DNA of 64,000 nt from Psychroflexus salarius (GCF_900129035.1 NZ_FQTW01000010.1:1-64000), one strand, 5' to 3'; positions 54,507 through 63,573 are shown, counted from the stretch's first letter. Numbers and translations: made by a program. Notes: generated by a model from the sequence alone, not told the origin.

Positions 54507-55953
54507 AATTGTTAGCTTTACTATAATTGCAATATACAGCTTTGCACTCCTGCAAATATTTATTTATAGTATCGCACAATTACAACTATTAGTCAGTTAC
54601 GTTAAAAATCGGCATAAACAACCAAAGACAAGAGCATACAAAACCTGGCCACAAGTCACTATACAACTACCAATATATAATGAGGCTTATGTTGTTGAAC
54701 GACTTATCAATAATATCATAAACTTAGATTACCCAAAACATTTGCTTGAAATACAAGTATTAGATGACTCTACAGATACTTCAGTTTATACGACAAGTAA
54801 ACTTATTAATCAATATAAAACCCAAGGTTTTGATATTAAGCACCACAAAAGAAAATCACGAACGGGATTCAAGGCAGGTGCTTTAAAAGAAGGTTTAGAA
54901 GTTGCAAAAGGCGAATTTATAGCTGTGTTTGATGCCGACTTTTTACCTAAAGAAGACTGGCTTAAAATAACATTACCTCATTTTTATCATGGCCAAGTTG
55001 GTGTTGTGCAAACCCGTTGGGGACATCTCAACCGAAATACTAATTTACTCACTAAAATACAGGCTTTTGCTTTAGACTTTCATTTTACGATAGAACAAGT
55101 CGGAAGAAACCAAGCTAAACATTTTATCAATTTTAATGGTACTGCTGGTATTTGGCGGAAATCTTGTATTTATGATGCCGGGAATTGGCAAGGCGATACG
55201 CTAACTGAAGATTTAGATTTAAGTTATCGCGCTCAATTAAAAGACTGGAAGTTTGTTTATTTAAAAGATGTTGTTACACCAGCCGAACTTCCAGCTATTA
55301 TGAGTGCTGCAAGATCTCAGCAATTTAGATGGAACAAAGGTGCAGCCGAAAACTTCAGCAAAAACTTTTTTAATGTTTTAAAAAGTTCAAACACTTCGCT
55401 AGGTTCAAAATTTCATAGCTTTTATCACTTATTGAACAGCAGTTTATTTCTATTAATTTTATTAATCGCTGTACTTAGTATTCCGATACTATACATCAAA
55501 TCTTTTTTTCCAGAACTCAAGTTGATTTTTTATGCTTTAAGCGTGTTTGGTATTAGTAGCCTTTTCTTTTTAATTGCTTATTGGTACAGTTTTAAAGAGC
55601 TTTATGGTAAAAGCATTTACAGTTTTTTTAAATTTCTAGGGCTTTTTATTTTATTTTTTTCGGTGGCTATGGGTTTATCTTTACATAATAGTATCGCCGT
55701 CTTAGAAGGGCATTTCAAAAAGAAATCAGCTTTTATAAGAACACCTAAACTCAATAATATACTTCAAGGAAACACTTATGTTACAAGACCGATTAATTGG
55801 GTGAATTTTGTAGAGTTATTCTTATTTTTATACTTTGCCTTTGGAGTTTATAGTGCTTTTAAAGTTGATGATTTTGGTTTAATTATTTTTCATTTGATGC
55901 TATTTGTTGGTTTTGGATTTGTATTTTACAAGTCTGTCTTATCTAAATATTAG
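54493..55953 (+). CDS. Glycosyltransferase family 2, cellulose-synthase-like membrane enzyme
   Basis: The 486-aa processive-type GT2 has an N-terminal membrane helix (about 5-28), a GT-A domain with LDDSTD, FDADF, TEDLDLSYR and the QQFRW motif that holds the growing acceptor (QxxRW), then four C-terminal membrane segments. The start is the ATG at 54493; an in-frame TTG at 54475 is an unlikely alternative. Such enzymes make beta-linked glucan-like polymers or glucosylate a lipid. It lies in the middle of a GT operon. Confidence 0.88.
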   Translation: MLLNKIVSFTIIAIYSFALLQIFIYSIAQLQLLVSYVKNRHKQPKTRAYKTWPQVTIQLPIYNEAYVVERLINNIINLDYPKHLLEIQVLDDSTDTSVYTTSKLINQYKTQGFDIKHHKRKSRTGFKAGALKEGLEVAKGEFIAVFDADFLPKEDWLKITLPHFYHGQVGVVQTRWGHLNRNTNLLTKIQAFALDFHFTIEQVGRNQAKHFINFNGTAGIWRKSCIYDAGNWQGDTLTEDLDLSYRAQLKDWKFVYLKDVVTPAELPAIMSAARSQQFRWNKGAAENFSKNFFNVLKSSNTSLGSKFHSFYHLLNSSLFLLILLIAVLSIPILYIKSFFPELKLIFYALSVFGISSLFFLIAYWYSFKELYGKSIYSFFKFLGLFILFFSVAMGLSLHNSIAVLEGHFKKKSAFIRTPKLNNILQGNTYVTRPINWVNFVELFLFLYFAFGVYSAFKVDDFGLIIFHLMLFVGFGFVFYKSVLSKY

Positions 55954-55958
55954 AATAG

Positions 55959-57365
55959 TTGAAGTTGCTCAACTCACATATTTACAGCCTATTGTTAAAA
56001 GTGTTGTTACACCTATTATTCTTGTCAGGAATTATTTTCTTAAACCAAACCGAACGTCATGAGCATTTTCAGTTAATCGGTATATACTTAAGTGCATTTA
56101 CATTGCTATTTATTTTGATTAAATATCAAAAAAGCAGTTTTTTTGAATTAATTATTTTAAGCTTAGCCTCTCGCCTATTACTTTGGGACTATTTCCCAGC
56201 CTTGTCTCAAGATTTCTACAGATTTATTTGGGATGGTATGCTCAACGCAAAAGGCTTTAATGTTTATGTCAATTTACCTCAAACACTCTGGGAGAATTTT
56301 AGTATTGAACACAACCAATTTACTGAAACACTATATCGTAAAATGGGGAAATTAAGTGCTCACAATTACACTAATTATCCGCCATTTGCACAACTTATTT
56401 ACACCTTACTTTATAAAATTTGTGGAGAAAATATTACAACTTACATCTACGGTTTACGCATAGTTAATTGGCTCGCTGAAATAGGTATTTTTTGGTTCAT
56501 GTGGCAATTGATGAGGCACTTCAAAATCAATTTAAAATCTATTTTTTGGTTAATTTTAAACCCATTAATTTTATTAGAACTAACAGGAAACCTTCATTTT
56601 GAAGCCGTTATGCTATGCTTCTTTCTTGGGTTTTTATACTTCTTTTTAGTCAAAAAACGCTATTACTTATCAATACTTCTATTGTCACTTTCTATTGTTT
56701 CAAAACTATTACCCTTAATTATTTTACCGCTTATTTTAAGCTATCGCTATCATAAGAATTTGCGTATATCAATTTTAAAAGGTTTATTTCTTTGCAGCCA
56801 AACGCTTATTTTAAGTTTAATTAGCTACCTTTATTTTGTTGACCAGCAACTAATTAGCAGTTATAGTGAAAGCCTAGGTCTTTGGTTTTCTACATTTGAA
56901 TTTAATGCCTCTATATATTATGTACTCAGAGAAATAGGTTATTGGATGGTTGGTTATAATGCTATTGCATTTATCGGAAAGTTACTTGCGGCAGTAATCT
57001 TTTTTACTGTGATGTGTATTAGTTTTTGGAAATATAAACAAAATAAAGCTGAAGAATTTCTCAAGAAAATGAGTGTAATTTTTTTAATTTATTTTTTGTT
57101 AGCTACGACCGTACATCCTTGGTATTTAATACTTCCACTTTCTTTGGGTATCATCAATAGGAATTTTTTAACCAAACAACTACTGTTGATTTGGAGTGCT
57201 ACGATTATATTGAGTTATATCAGCTATAAAACTGAAATAGTAAAAGAACCAACAATAATACTAATTGTAGAATACAGTTTAATATATCTAATAATATTAA
57301 AGTATTTATTTCTTAGGCTTAGAAAGAGACTTAACACCAGCTACAGCGCCAACACCAAGACCTAG
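55959..57365 (+). CDS. GT-C type membrane glycosyltransferase (TTG start)
   Basis: The 468-aa protein has about 12 membrane helices. An acidic site in the first large loop, SQDFYRFIWDG (about 88-98), matches the DxD-like motif of mannosyl- and glucosyltransferases that use polyprenyl-phosphate donors. It starts with TTG at 55959, 5 bp after the previous stop. Its final 20 codons overlap the convergent small gene at 57306-57533. It probably uses the lipid-linked sugar made by the upstream DPM-like enzyme. Donor and acceptor are not known. Confidence 0.8.
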   Translation: MKLLNSHIYSLLLKVLLHLLFLSGIIFLNQTERHEHFQLIGIYLSAFTLLFILIKYQKSSFFELIILSLASRLLLWDYFPALSQDFYRFIWDGMLNAKGFNVYVNLPQTLWENFSIEHNQFTETLYRKMGKLSAHNYTNYPPFAQLIYTLLYKICGENITTYIYGLRIVNWLAEIGIFWFMWQLMRHFKINLKSIFWLILNPLILLELTGNLHFEAVMLCFFLGFLYFFLVKKRYYLSILLLSLSIVSKLLPLIILPLILSYRYHKNLRISILKGLFLCSQTLILSLISYLYFVDQQLISSYSESLGLWFSTFEFNASIYYVLREIGYWMVGYNAIAFIGKLLAAVIFFTVMCISFWKYKQNKAEEFLKKMSVIFLIYFLLATTVHPWYLILPLSLGIINRNFLTKQLLLIWSATIILSYISYKTEIVKEPTIILIVEYSLIYLIILKYLFLRLRKRLNTSYSANTKT

Positions 57366-57533
57366 TAACAAAAAAGTATTGATGGGTAGCGGAACATCAT
57401 CTGTGTTAGAGCCTGAACCATCTTCTGTGCCATCTGGTGGCGGTGGTGGTGTTGTTCCACCGCCTGGTTGAGCTTGAACAACATTTGTTGAAACTAAACC
57501 AAGGATTATTAAAATTAAATAAAACTTTTTCAT
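57306..57533 (-). CDS. Small secreted protein with PEP/PID-CTERM-like tail
   Basis: The 75-aa protein has a signal peptide (1-22, ending VVQAQ) and a short Gly/Pro/Asp-rich linker with a PPPPP run. The C-terminal tail is DVPLPIN, then a hydrophobic helix (LLLGLGVGAVAGV), then a basic end KSLSKPKK. Motif, helix and basic cluster are the tripartite layout of PEP-CTERM-like sorting signals; I recall a PID-CTERM variant in Bacteroidota. A TATATTTG promoter box lies at 57566-57559. No exosortase is in the window. Confidence 0.7.
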   Translation of the reverse strand: MKKFYLILIILGLVSTNVVQAQPGGGTTPPPPPDGTEDGSGSNTDDVPLPINTFLLLGLGVGAVAGVKSLSKPKK

Positions 57534-57603
57534 AAATTGGATGTCATCTAGATTAATGCAAATATATAAATAAAATTTTAATCATTAAATTTGAAAATAA
57601 AAA

Positions 57604-58305
57604 ATGAAATACTTTCTCTATCTACTTTTTATACTAACTACCAGTTATGCAAGCGCTCAGATACAAATTTCAGTTCAACTTACCGATAATAAACATGTGG
57701 AAGTTGATGGTAACAAAACTTCAATAAAAGATTTAACTCAAGTTATCAAGGCTTTTATAAAATCGCAAGATGAAAATGAATTAGTCAGTGCAAATATTGA
57801 AGTCGACAATACTTCAACAGATAGTTTAATTGAAGTTGTTAAAAATGAGTTTAAAAAAACTGAAGTCGATATCTTAAATATTCAGCGTTCTTCTATCTCT
57901 AATTTTTCGTCTAACTCTCCTGTGACTAAAGCCATGATTACACAATACAATACGCTTGTAAAAACCTGGAAAAACACGCCAGAAGCTAATCGTTACTACA
58001 GGGAAATTGAACTTGATTTTGTAAAAAATATGTATAAAAAAATGACCTTTAAACAACAGGTTAATGCAGAAAAATTACCTGGTTTTTTACCTATTTTTAA
58101 TCAGAAGCCCAACACAAAACCTATTGAACAATTTAAGTTTGAGCAATGGATTTTTGACGAAAGTTTCCTTATTAAAATAAATGGTCAAGCTATTTCTAAA
58201 AAAGAATTACAAGCCTATCAAGCTTCTGATTTTGATGCTTTTTACATTGAAAGACGCATTATTAATGAAGAAAAAAAATCAATTATTAACCTTATAAAAC
58301 CTTAA
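57604..58305 (+). CDS. Secreted protein of unknown function
   Basis: The 233-aa protein has a signal peptide (1-18, ending YASAQ). The segment about 20-95 (QISVQLTDNKHVEVDGNKTS..., SANIEVDNTSTDSLIEVVKNEF) loosely resembles the periplasmic ExbD/TolR fold without its membrane anchor. The rest is helical with no motif I recognise. It is convergent with the MutS-like gene and overlaps it by 4 bp. Confidence 0.6.
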   Translation: MKYFLYLLFILTTSYASAQIQISVQLTDNKHVEVDGNKTSIKDLTQVIKAFIKSQDENELVSANIEVDNTSTDSLIEVVKNEFKKTEVDILNIQRSSISNFSSNSPVTKAMITQYNTLVKTWKNTPEANRYYREIELDFVKNMYKKMTFKQQVNAEKLPGFLPIFNQKPNTKPIEQFKFEQWIFDESFLIKINGQAISKKELQAYQASDFDAFYIERRIINEEKKSIINLIKP

Positions 58306-60062
58306 GTAATGGCCATTTTCTTCATTAAAAATGAAGCATTCATATTTTGGCAAACGCCAGGTTTTAGTTGATAATCAAAATTAAGTTCATCGTCTAAAAT
58401 TTCAGCGTCGAAATGATAGTTAAACAAGCTTGTATTTTCTTCAGCTAAATCGCATAAGCTAATATCGTGAGTTGCTATAATACCAACACTTGAGGTTTGG
58501 TTTAACTTCTGAATAAATTTCTGAGAACCTTCAGCTTTATCTTTAGAATTAGTACCCTTTAAGATTTCATCTAAAATAATAAAGTAAGCTTGGTCTTTTA
58601 TTGTATCGATAATAAATTTCAATCGAGATAATTCGGCATAAAAATAAGAAGATTCATCTTGAAGAGAATCGGCTGTTCGCATACTTGTAATTACCGGAAT
58701 GGGTTTGTAAATAGCATGGCTAGCACTTACTGGCAAGCCTAAATTAGACATAACAATTTGTAAACCAACAGTTCTTAAAAAGGTGCTTTTACCTGCCATA
58801 TTTGCTCCTGTAACAATCCAAAAATGATGGTTATGAAGCTCAAAACTATTGGTAACTGCTTCATTTTTTGGTATTAAAGGATGAACAGCGTCTTTAGATT
58901 TTAAAATAGTATGACCTGTTTCTGTTAATTGTGGGTAAGTATAATGAGGATGATTATAAGCAAAGTTAGCTAAGCTATTATAAGCGTCAAAATTGCTAAT
59001 ACTTGTTAACCACTGCTCTACCTTATAGCCATGACTTTTTATCCAGCCTTCTAATTTATAACCGTAACGTAAGTCCCACAATAAAAACGCATTTAAAACA
59101 ACGCCTAACAACATATTATTTCGCTGTTCAAAACCATCAACCATTTTATTAAATTGACCTATTAAGTCTGAAACATTTTGCTGCTCTGATGCTACATTAG
59201 ATTGAAAATGCTTCAGTAAATCTGCATTAAAACTTTCGTTTTCAATTAAATGTACCACATTTTGCTGGTTGGCAAAATAAGTTTGAATTTGATTGATTTG
59301 AGATGAAAATGCGCTGACCTTTTTTACGTAAAGACCTGTAATAACTAAACCAATTAATGCCCACAAACCAAACTGACTCAACTTTATGTAATCTAAGAAA
59401 TAAGCTGCTGTAACTAGAATTGAAAGCACTGCAAATACATTTGGTAACCATCGCATCAATTTTGGAATAAATGCTGTATGATTTTTAAAAAAATTAACAA
59501 TCGCATGGTTTGAAACCTCTTGTTGAACTGCATCAGCTTCTGCCGTGAATTGTTGCCTAAATTCAATTTTTTTTGCTAGATCTTTAATGGCCGCTTGTTT
59601 TTCAGAAATATCACAATAGTCATTACTTAAAATTAAGTCTGCCAATTTACTTTCACCTTCATTGGTTGCTGTTCGGTTTATAAATTGAAAAAAACTGCGA
59701 TCACCAAACATATCTAAATCGGCACTAAAAACATGCTGATCATCTTTGTAAACTTCACCATTTTTAAACATTGAAACATCGCCGTTAAGCGCTTTTAATT
59801 CATTTTCATTAATTGTAATTAAGCGCTTAACAATGGTTTTTTTATGCTTTATATTTTGATGCCTTGAAACCAATACCACAAAAGCAATAATACTTAACAA
59901 TAAGGTCGCTACCATAAATTTTACTTCACCCCAAAACCAAAATAAGGCGGCGATTGTCAGCAAAAAGACAGCAATACGAATAAGGCTAGATTGTAATAGC
60001 TTTTTATTTAAATGACGCTGTGTCTTTAAATGCTGATTTATATGGTTTTTGTAGATATTCAT
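58302..60062 (-). CDS. Membrane-anchored MutS-like ATPase
   Basis: The 586-aa protein has two pairs of membrane helices (about 27-66 and 205-247) and a C-terminal MutS ATPase domain with Walker A GANMAGKST (419-427), a Q-loop-like SMRTADSLQDESSYFYAEL, Walker B LDEILKGTN and the ATHD signature. A core-like segment (TATNEGESKLADLI) lies near 131. It lacks the mismatch-binding N-terminal domain and the Smr domain of MutS2. What a membrane MutS ATPase does is not known to me. It diverges from the LuxR gene with 31 bp between them. Confidence 0.88.
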   Translation of the reverse strand: MNIYKNHINQHLKTQRHLNKKLLQSSLIRIAVFLLTIAALFWFWGEVKFMVATLLLSIIAFVVLVSRHQNIKHKKTIVKRLITINENELKALNGDVSMFKNGEVYKDDQHVFSADLDMFGDRSFFQFINRTATNEGESKLADLILSNDYCDISEKQAAIKDLAKKIEFRQQFTAEADAVQQEVSNHAIVNFFKNHTAFIPKLMRWLPNVFAVLSILVTAAYFLDYIKLSQFGLWALIGLVITGLYVKKVSAFSSQINQIQTYFANQQNVVHLIENESFNADLLKHFQSNVASEQQNVSDLIGQFNKMVDGFEQRNNMLLGVVLNAFLLWDLRYGYKLEGWIKSHGYKVEQWLTSISNFDAYNSLANFAYNHPHYTYPQLTETGHTILKSKDAVHPLIPKNEAVTNSFELHNHHFWIVTGANMAGKSTFLRTVGLQIVMSNLGLPVSASHAIYKPIPVITSMRTADSLQDESSYFYAELSRLKFIIDTIKDQAYFIILDEILKGTNSKDKAEGSQKFIQKLNQTSSVGIIATHDISLCDLAEENTSLFNYHFDAEILDDELNFDYQLKPGVCQNMNASFLMKKMAIT

Positions 60063-60093
60063 AGGTTTAAATATTTTTTCAAAAATAGCCGAA

Positions 60094-60888
60094 TTGAAAA
60101 GGTTTTACTTATTTTTATTGTATAAATCTAAAAGTTTGGATGAATATAAAACCTACTTAAGTTTACTAAAAGAAAAATCTCAAGTCAATGACGCTGAAAT
60201 CAAAGCCTTGATTGAAGAGTATAAAGCAACTGAAAGGTTTAGTATTGCTTCAAAAACCTTATTCTATATCCTCAACCTCAACACACAGCATTATGAATTC
60301 ATCAATAAACATGCATATAATTTAACAGGTGTAAATCCAGAAGATTTTAAGGAGAATGGAACCAAAATATTACCAGAAATTATCTATTATTCAGACTATA
60401 AATTATTGGTCAACCAAGTGTTTCCAAAATTGCAAAACTGTTTTTTAGAACTTAATGAAGCGCAGCAAAAAAGCGCTGTGTTTGAACTTTACTATAGATT
60501 TATAAATAAAGTTTCAAACAGTCTAGAACCTGTTGTTGAATACAGCTCTTATGCAGCTTTCGATAAAAGCTTCAAACCTAAAATTTCAACTGGAATTATA
60601 TTAAAATCTAGCCATAAATACCAAGGTGTAAGAGGAATTTTACGTGCTAAGAAAGATGGTGAGATGAAAGATTTATGCGACCATAGAACTTCTTTAGAAA
60701 AAGAGCAATTAAGTAAACGTCAAATTGAAATTATTGAGCTAGTATGTCAAGGCTACACAAAATCTGAAGTTGCCGATAAATTACACCTTGCCAAAGGCAC
60801 CATTCACTCTCACGTTAAAAACATTTACCATAAATTAAACCTCAAAAATCAAGCTGAATTATTTCAATTTAAAGATAATTACCTCTAA
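60094..60888 (+). CDS. PAS-LuxR transcriptional regulator (TTG start)
   Basis: The 264-aa protein has a PAS-like sensor (about 45-170; FYILNLNTQHYEFINKHAYNLTGVNPEDF) and a C-terminal LuxR/FixJ helix-turn-helix (about 205-262; LSKRQIEIIELVCQGYTKSEVADKL, GTIHSHVKNIYHKL). The TTG at 60094 is the only start near the first helix. No phospho-receiver is present, so it is a one-component regulator sensing a small ligand. The inverted repeat behind it (60967-61010) could be its operator or terminator. Confidence 0.85.
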   Translation: MKRFYLFLLYKSKSLDEYKTYLSLLKEKSQVNDAEIKALIEEYKATERFSIASKTLFYILNLNTQHYEFINKHAYNLTGVNPEDFKENGTKILPEIIYYSDYKLLVNQVFPKLQNCFLELNEAQQKSAVFELYYRFINKVSNSLEPVVEYSSYAAFDKSFKPKISTGIILKSSHKYQGVRGILRAKKDGEMKDLCDHRTSLEKEQLSKRQIEIIELVCQGYTKSEVADKLHLAKGTIHSHVKNIYHKLNLKNQAELFQFKDNYL

Positions 60889-60966
60889 AAATTACCACTA
60901 TTGTGGTATTGTATGTGAAGCCCAATACGCTTAGATTTGATAAATATTACCAATTTATTATTTAAT

Positions 60967-61010
60967 AATCGGGTGTAAATTTCATGAGGGCTAATTATTT
61001 ACACCCGATT
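60967..61010. promoter_or_regulatory. 14-bp inverted repeat upstream of the lipoprotein gene
   Basis: AATCGGGTGTAAAT (60967-60980) and ATTTACACCCGATT (60997-61010) are perfect complements with a 16-bp spacer. It ends 15 bp before the ATG at 61025 and is not followed by a U-run, so it is more likely an operator or translational hairpin than a terminator. A smaller one, TACCAC-N4-GTGGTA, lies at 60893-60908. Confidence 0.5.
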
Positions 61011-61024
61011 TAAATATGTGTATT

Positions 61025-62467
61025 ATGAATAAACTGAGCTATTTATTATTTGCTTTATTAGGTGTAAGCTGCCAAACAGAATCTCAAAACTATTGGTCAA
61101 GATATCATGACGAACCAGTAAAAACAGAGACTATACGTTCAACTACAAAAGACTTTGAACCAACAAATCAATTTCAAACCAAAGTCTCCTATTACCCCAA
61201 TGGTTTAATTAAAAGTGAATTCAGTCAAGATCAATATCGAGAAACGAGTCGATATTTTATTTATAAAAGCGACACTTTACATTCTATACTTAGCAAAATT
61301 AAGTCTAATGACATGGTTAACTATGAATTAGAAGAAGTCTTGGCCACGTATAAAAATATTTTCCCGTTAAAAACCAATTATCTGAAGGAATACAATCCTT
61401 ACACTGGAGAAAATAAAGCCAAACTTAATACTAGAACCTACTCTTATACTAAAGACAATAGTATTAAGCAAATCCTTACAACTGAAGACCAAGATAATGA
61501 CAAGTACTTTACAGATTATAAAATAAACTATAAGAAAGGTCATATTTCTTCTTCTAAATTTAAAATGTACAAAACAAGACATTCAGCAGATACAGTTGTA
61601 GAATTTGAAGAAGTCTCTGATTATAAATACATCAAACAATCTAAAGCTGGTCCAAAAAACTACATCCGAATAACACAAAATGACACTTTTTACCTTAATA
61701 GTGACTACACATTATTTCCTAAACAAGTGCTCAAAAATCCAGAAGTCAATTACATCAAATTAGAAGGTATCCTAAGCTATTATCTAGACGATTTACATAA
61801 CAAAGCTATTTCTGAAGAAACCTATTCTATCGTTAATAACAAGATTAAAAAATTAAATACCAATAATGATTCGAGCCTTATAAGTCCTCGTGCCTTAAAA
61901 TCTCAAAACTGGTTTATACAACGATTTTACACAAACTATATCGATTGGCTTATTGAAGAGAATAACTTCTCGAAATTTTACAGTGTTTTTGATGATGTTA
62001 ATGAGCAATCACGATTTTTTGATGCAAAAGACTTAGATCAACTTAGATTTACAGCCTTCTCTGTTGCTAGAAAGGATAACAGATACAACTTAGCTAAAAC
62101 CTATTTTGAGCCTATTTACAAGGAGACTACAAAAAAAGAAAAACTAAGATTTGAAGATATGTACGTCATAGCTCTAATGGCCCAAACCAAAGCTAATTTA
62201 GATGAAAAAAATGAGGCAATAGGAGATTTAAATATCATTAAAAGCTTTAAGAAAGAACAATCATCATTAGTAGAAGATTATAAACGAGAACTTGATTTAT
62301 TAATTGCAGGAATTCAATATGAACTCGGTAACATAAAGTTGGCTAAAGCCATTGTAACTGATAATATTGAGTATTATTCACCAAAAGAAGGTGAAGATGA
62401 GTTTAGCATTAATTATGAAGCCTTAATGAAAAATGAAAGGCTACTTGAAAAAATAAACAATCAATAA
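61025..62467 (+). CDS. Lipoprotein of unknown function
   Basis: The 480-aa protein starts at the ATG at 61025; an upstream in-frame ATG at 61016 is three codons earlier. The lipobox is GVSC (Cys16). A polar Tyr/Lys-rich segment (about 20-250) follows, then helical repeats resembling TPR (about 290-450: ARKDNRYNLAKTYFEPIY, MAQTKANLDEKNEAIGDL). I do not recognise the family. It follows the PAS-LuxR regulator and may be its target. Confidence 0.65.
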   Translation: MNKLSYLLFALLGVSCQTESQNYWSRYHDEPVKTETIRSTTKDFEPTNQFQTKVSYYPNGLIKSEFSQDQYRETSRYFIYKSDTLHSILSKIKSNDMVNYELEEVLATYKNIFPLKTNYLKEYNPYTGENKAKLNTRTYSYTKDNSIKQILTTEDQDNDKYFTDYKINYKKGHISSSKFKMYKTRHSADTVVEFEEVSDYKYIKQSKAGPKNYIRITQNDTFYLNSDYTLFPKQVLKNPEVNYIKLEGILSYYLDDLHNKAISEETYSIVNNKIKKLNTNNDSSLISPRALKSQNWFIQRFYTNYIDWLIEENNFSKFYSVFDDVNEQSRFFDAKDLDQLRFTAFSVARKDNRYNLAKTYFEPIYKETTKKEKLRFEDMYVIALMAQTKANLDEKNEAIGDLNIIKSFKKEQSSLVEDYKRELDLLIAGIQYELGNIKLAKAIVTDNIEYYSPKEGEDEFSINYEALMKNERLLEKINNQ

Positions 62468-62835
62468 TTCTCTTTCAACAGCTCGCGCTTCTTCTTAGGC
62501 AACTTACTTACTACTAAATCGTAACTATGATTAATCAAATGCTTGATGAGACGGTCAGTTAAAGATGTGTCTTGAATTTTAACCGTGTTCCAATGTTTTT
62601 TATGCATGTGATAACCTGGTAACACATGCTCTGGATATTTAGCTCTTAACTCTTGTGCATATTCTGGATCACACTTTACATTCACAGAAAAGTCTTCTTG
62701 CTCCCACTTTTTAAGTGAAGCTAAAGCAAACATTTTACCCATCACTTTAAATACTAATGTATCTTCATCGAATGGAAATTCTTCTGTTGAAGATGCCTTT
62801 GCCAAGCAAAACAATCTTAATTCTTCTATATTCAT
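62461..62835 (-). CDS. MmcQ/YjbR family DNA-binding-fold protein
   Basis: The protein is 124 aa from the ATG at 62835. The longer frame to 62880 is rejected because it would run through the terminator of the neighbouring gene. Landmarks are EEFPFDEDTLVFKVMGKMFAL, VNVKCDPEYAQELR, and PGYHMHKKHWNTV. The MmcQ/YjbR fold resembles CyaY-like double-wing domains; function is unresolved. A TATATTTG box at 62850-62843 fits its promoter, overlapping the neighbouring terminator. Confidence 0.88.
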   Translation of the reverse strand: MNIEELRLFCLAKASSTEEFPFDEDTLVFKVMGKMFALASLKKWEQEDFSVNVKCDPEYAQELRAKYPEHVLPGYHMHKKHWNTVKIQDTSLTDRLIKHLINHSYDLVVSKLPKKKRELLKENY

Positions 62836-62849
62836 TATAAACCAAATAT

Positions 62850-62877
62850 AAAAAAACCTGCCAATTAAGGCAGGTTT
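62850..62877 (-). terminator. Terminator of the small membrane protein gene
   Basis: AAACCTGCC (62854-62862) pairs with GGCAGGTTT (62869-62877); on the minus strand a T-run follows. It immediately precedes the -7 box of the MmcQ/YjbR gene. Confidence 0.8.
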
Positions 62878-62883
62878 CACACA

Positions 62884-63108
62884 CTAGAAAATCATGGTTA
62901 TTAAGATTTTAGTAATTATATAAACAATAAGCACTGATACAACTAATCGTGTTTCTTTAGACCATAATTTATGTTTCCACATTAAATAAACTCCTAACGG
63001 AAACAATAAAATTAAGAATACAGCTATTACTGTTGGCTGGCGTAACCACTTTTTTTTAGAATTATAGTATGCTTTTAAATATTCTCGATTCATAAAATCA
63101 TTAAACAT
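62884..63108 (-). CDS. Small membrane protein, 74 aa
   Basis: The protein has a basic N-terminus (1-22, with YYNSKKKWLRQP) and two hydrophobic helices (about 26-43 and 53-73) joined by a short basic loop (KHKLWSKETR). I do not recognise a family. A strong terminator directly follows its stop, which supports it as a real gene. Confidence 0.55.
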   Translation of the reverse strand: MFNDFMNREYLKAYYNSKKKWLRQPTVIAVFLILLFPLGVYLMWKHKLWSKETRLVVSVLIVYIITKILITMIF

Positions 63109-63136
63109 ATAAATTTATGACTTTATCTTTTAAAAG

Positions 63137-63168
63137 AATAGGGGAAACCGTATGTCTCCCCTATTTTT
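63137..63168 (+). terminator. Orphan hairpin with U-run
   Basis: AATAGGGGA (63137-63145) pairs with TCCCCTATT (63157-63165) followed by TTT on the plus strand. No plus-strand gene is seen upstream, so it may end a small RNA or lie in the leader of the gene at 63108. Confidence 0.45.
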
Positions 63169-63375
63169 AAAGACCAACAAAACAAATACAAAATACTGTT
63201 GAACAGTAATTTATAGCCTTAAAAATCAATTTTAAAGACTATCATCAACATATGATGATTTAAGCTATTTTCCCGTATTTTTCGTCTATTTTTAAAGTTT
63301 GAAATTTATATTTATTACTAACTAGAATCCATAAAATCTTAAATTTTAAGCTAATTGTATGAAGTTATTTTTTTA
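63169..63375. other. AT-rich intergenic region
   Basis: I see no gene or clear promoter here, only a weak inverted repeat ATCATCA-N5-TGATGAT near 63241. Confidence 0.4.
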
Positions 63376-63573
63376 AAAAGCTCTTGAGCTTGGAACGAAA
63401 AGCTCTTGAGCTTGGAACGAAAAGCTCTTGAGCTTGGAACGAAAAGCTCTTGAGCTTGGAACGAAAAGCTCTTGAGCTTGGAACGAAAAGCTCTTGAGCT
63501 TGGAACGAAAAGCTCTTGAGCTTGGAACGAAAAGCTCTTGAGCTTGGAACGAAAAGCTCTTGAGCTTGGAACG
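63376..63573. repeat. Nine tandem copies of a 22-bp palindromic unit
   Basis: The unit AAAAGCTCTTGAGCTTGGAACG-type sequence (first copy 63376-63397) repeats nine times without a mismatch. Each unit contains the inverted repeat AAGCTC-TT-GAGCTT. The period of 22 bp is close to two helical turns. The array lies directly behind the terminator of the minus-strand cargo gene. The minus-strand open frame at 63365-63607 across it is an artefact. Confidence 0.95.

Noticed and set aside
62836-62880. N-terminal extension of the MmcQ/YjbR gene
   Set aside because: It would lie in the neighbouring gene's terminator hairpin and the promoter box.
63376-63573. CRISPR array
   Set aside because: The copies are contiguous with no unique spacers and no cas genes are present.
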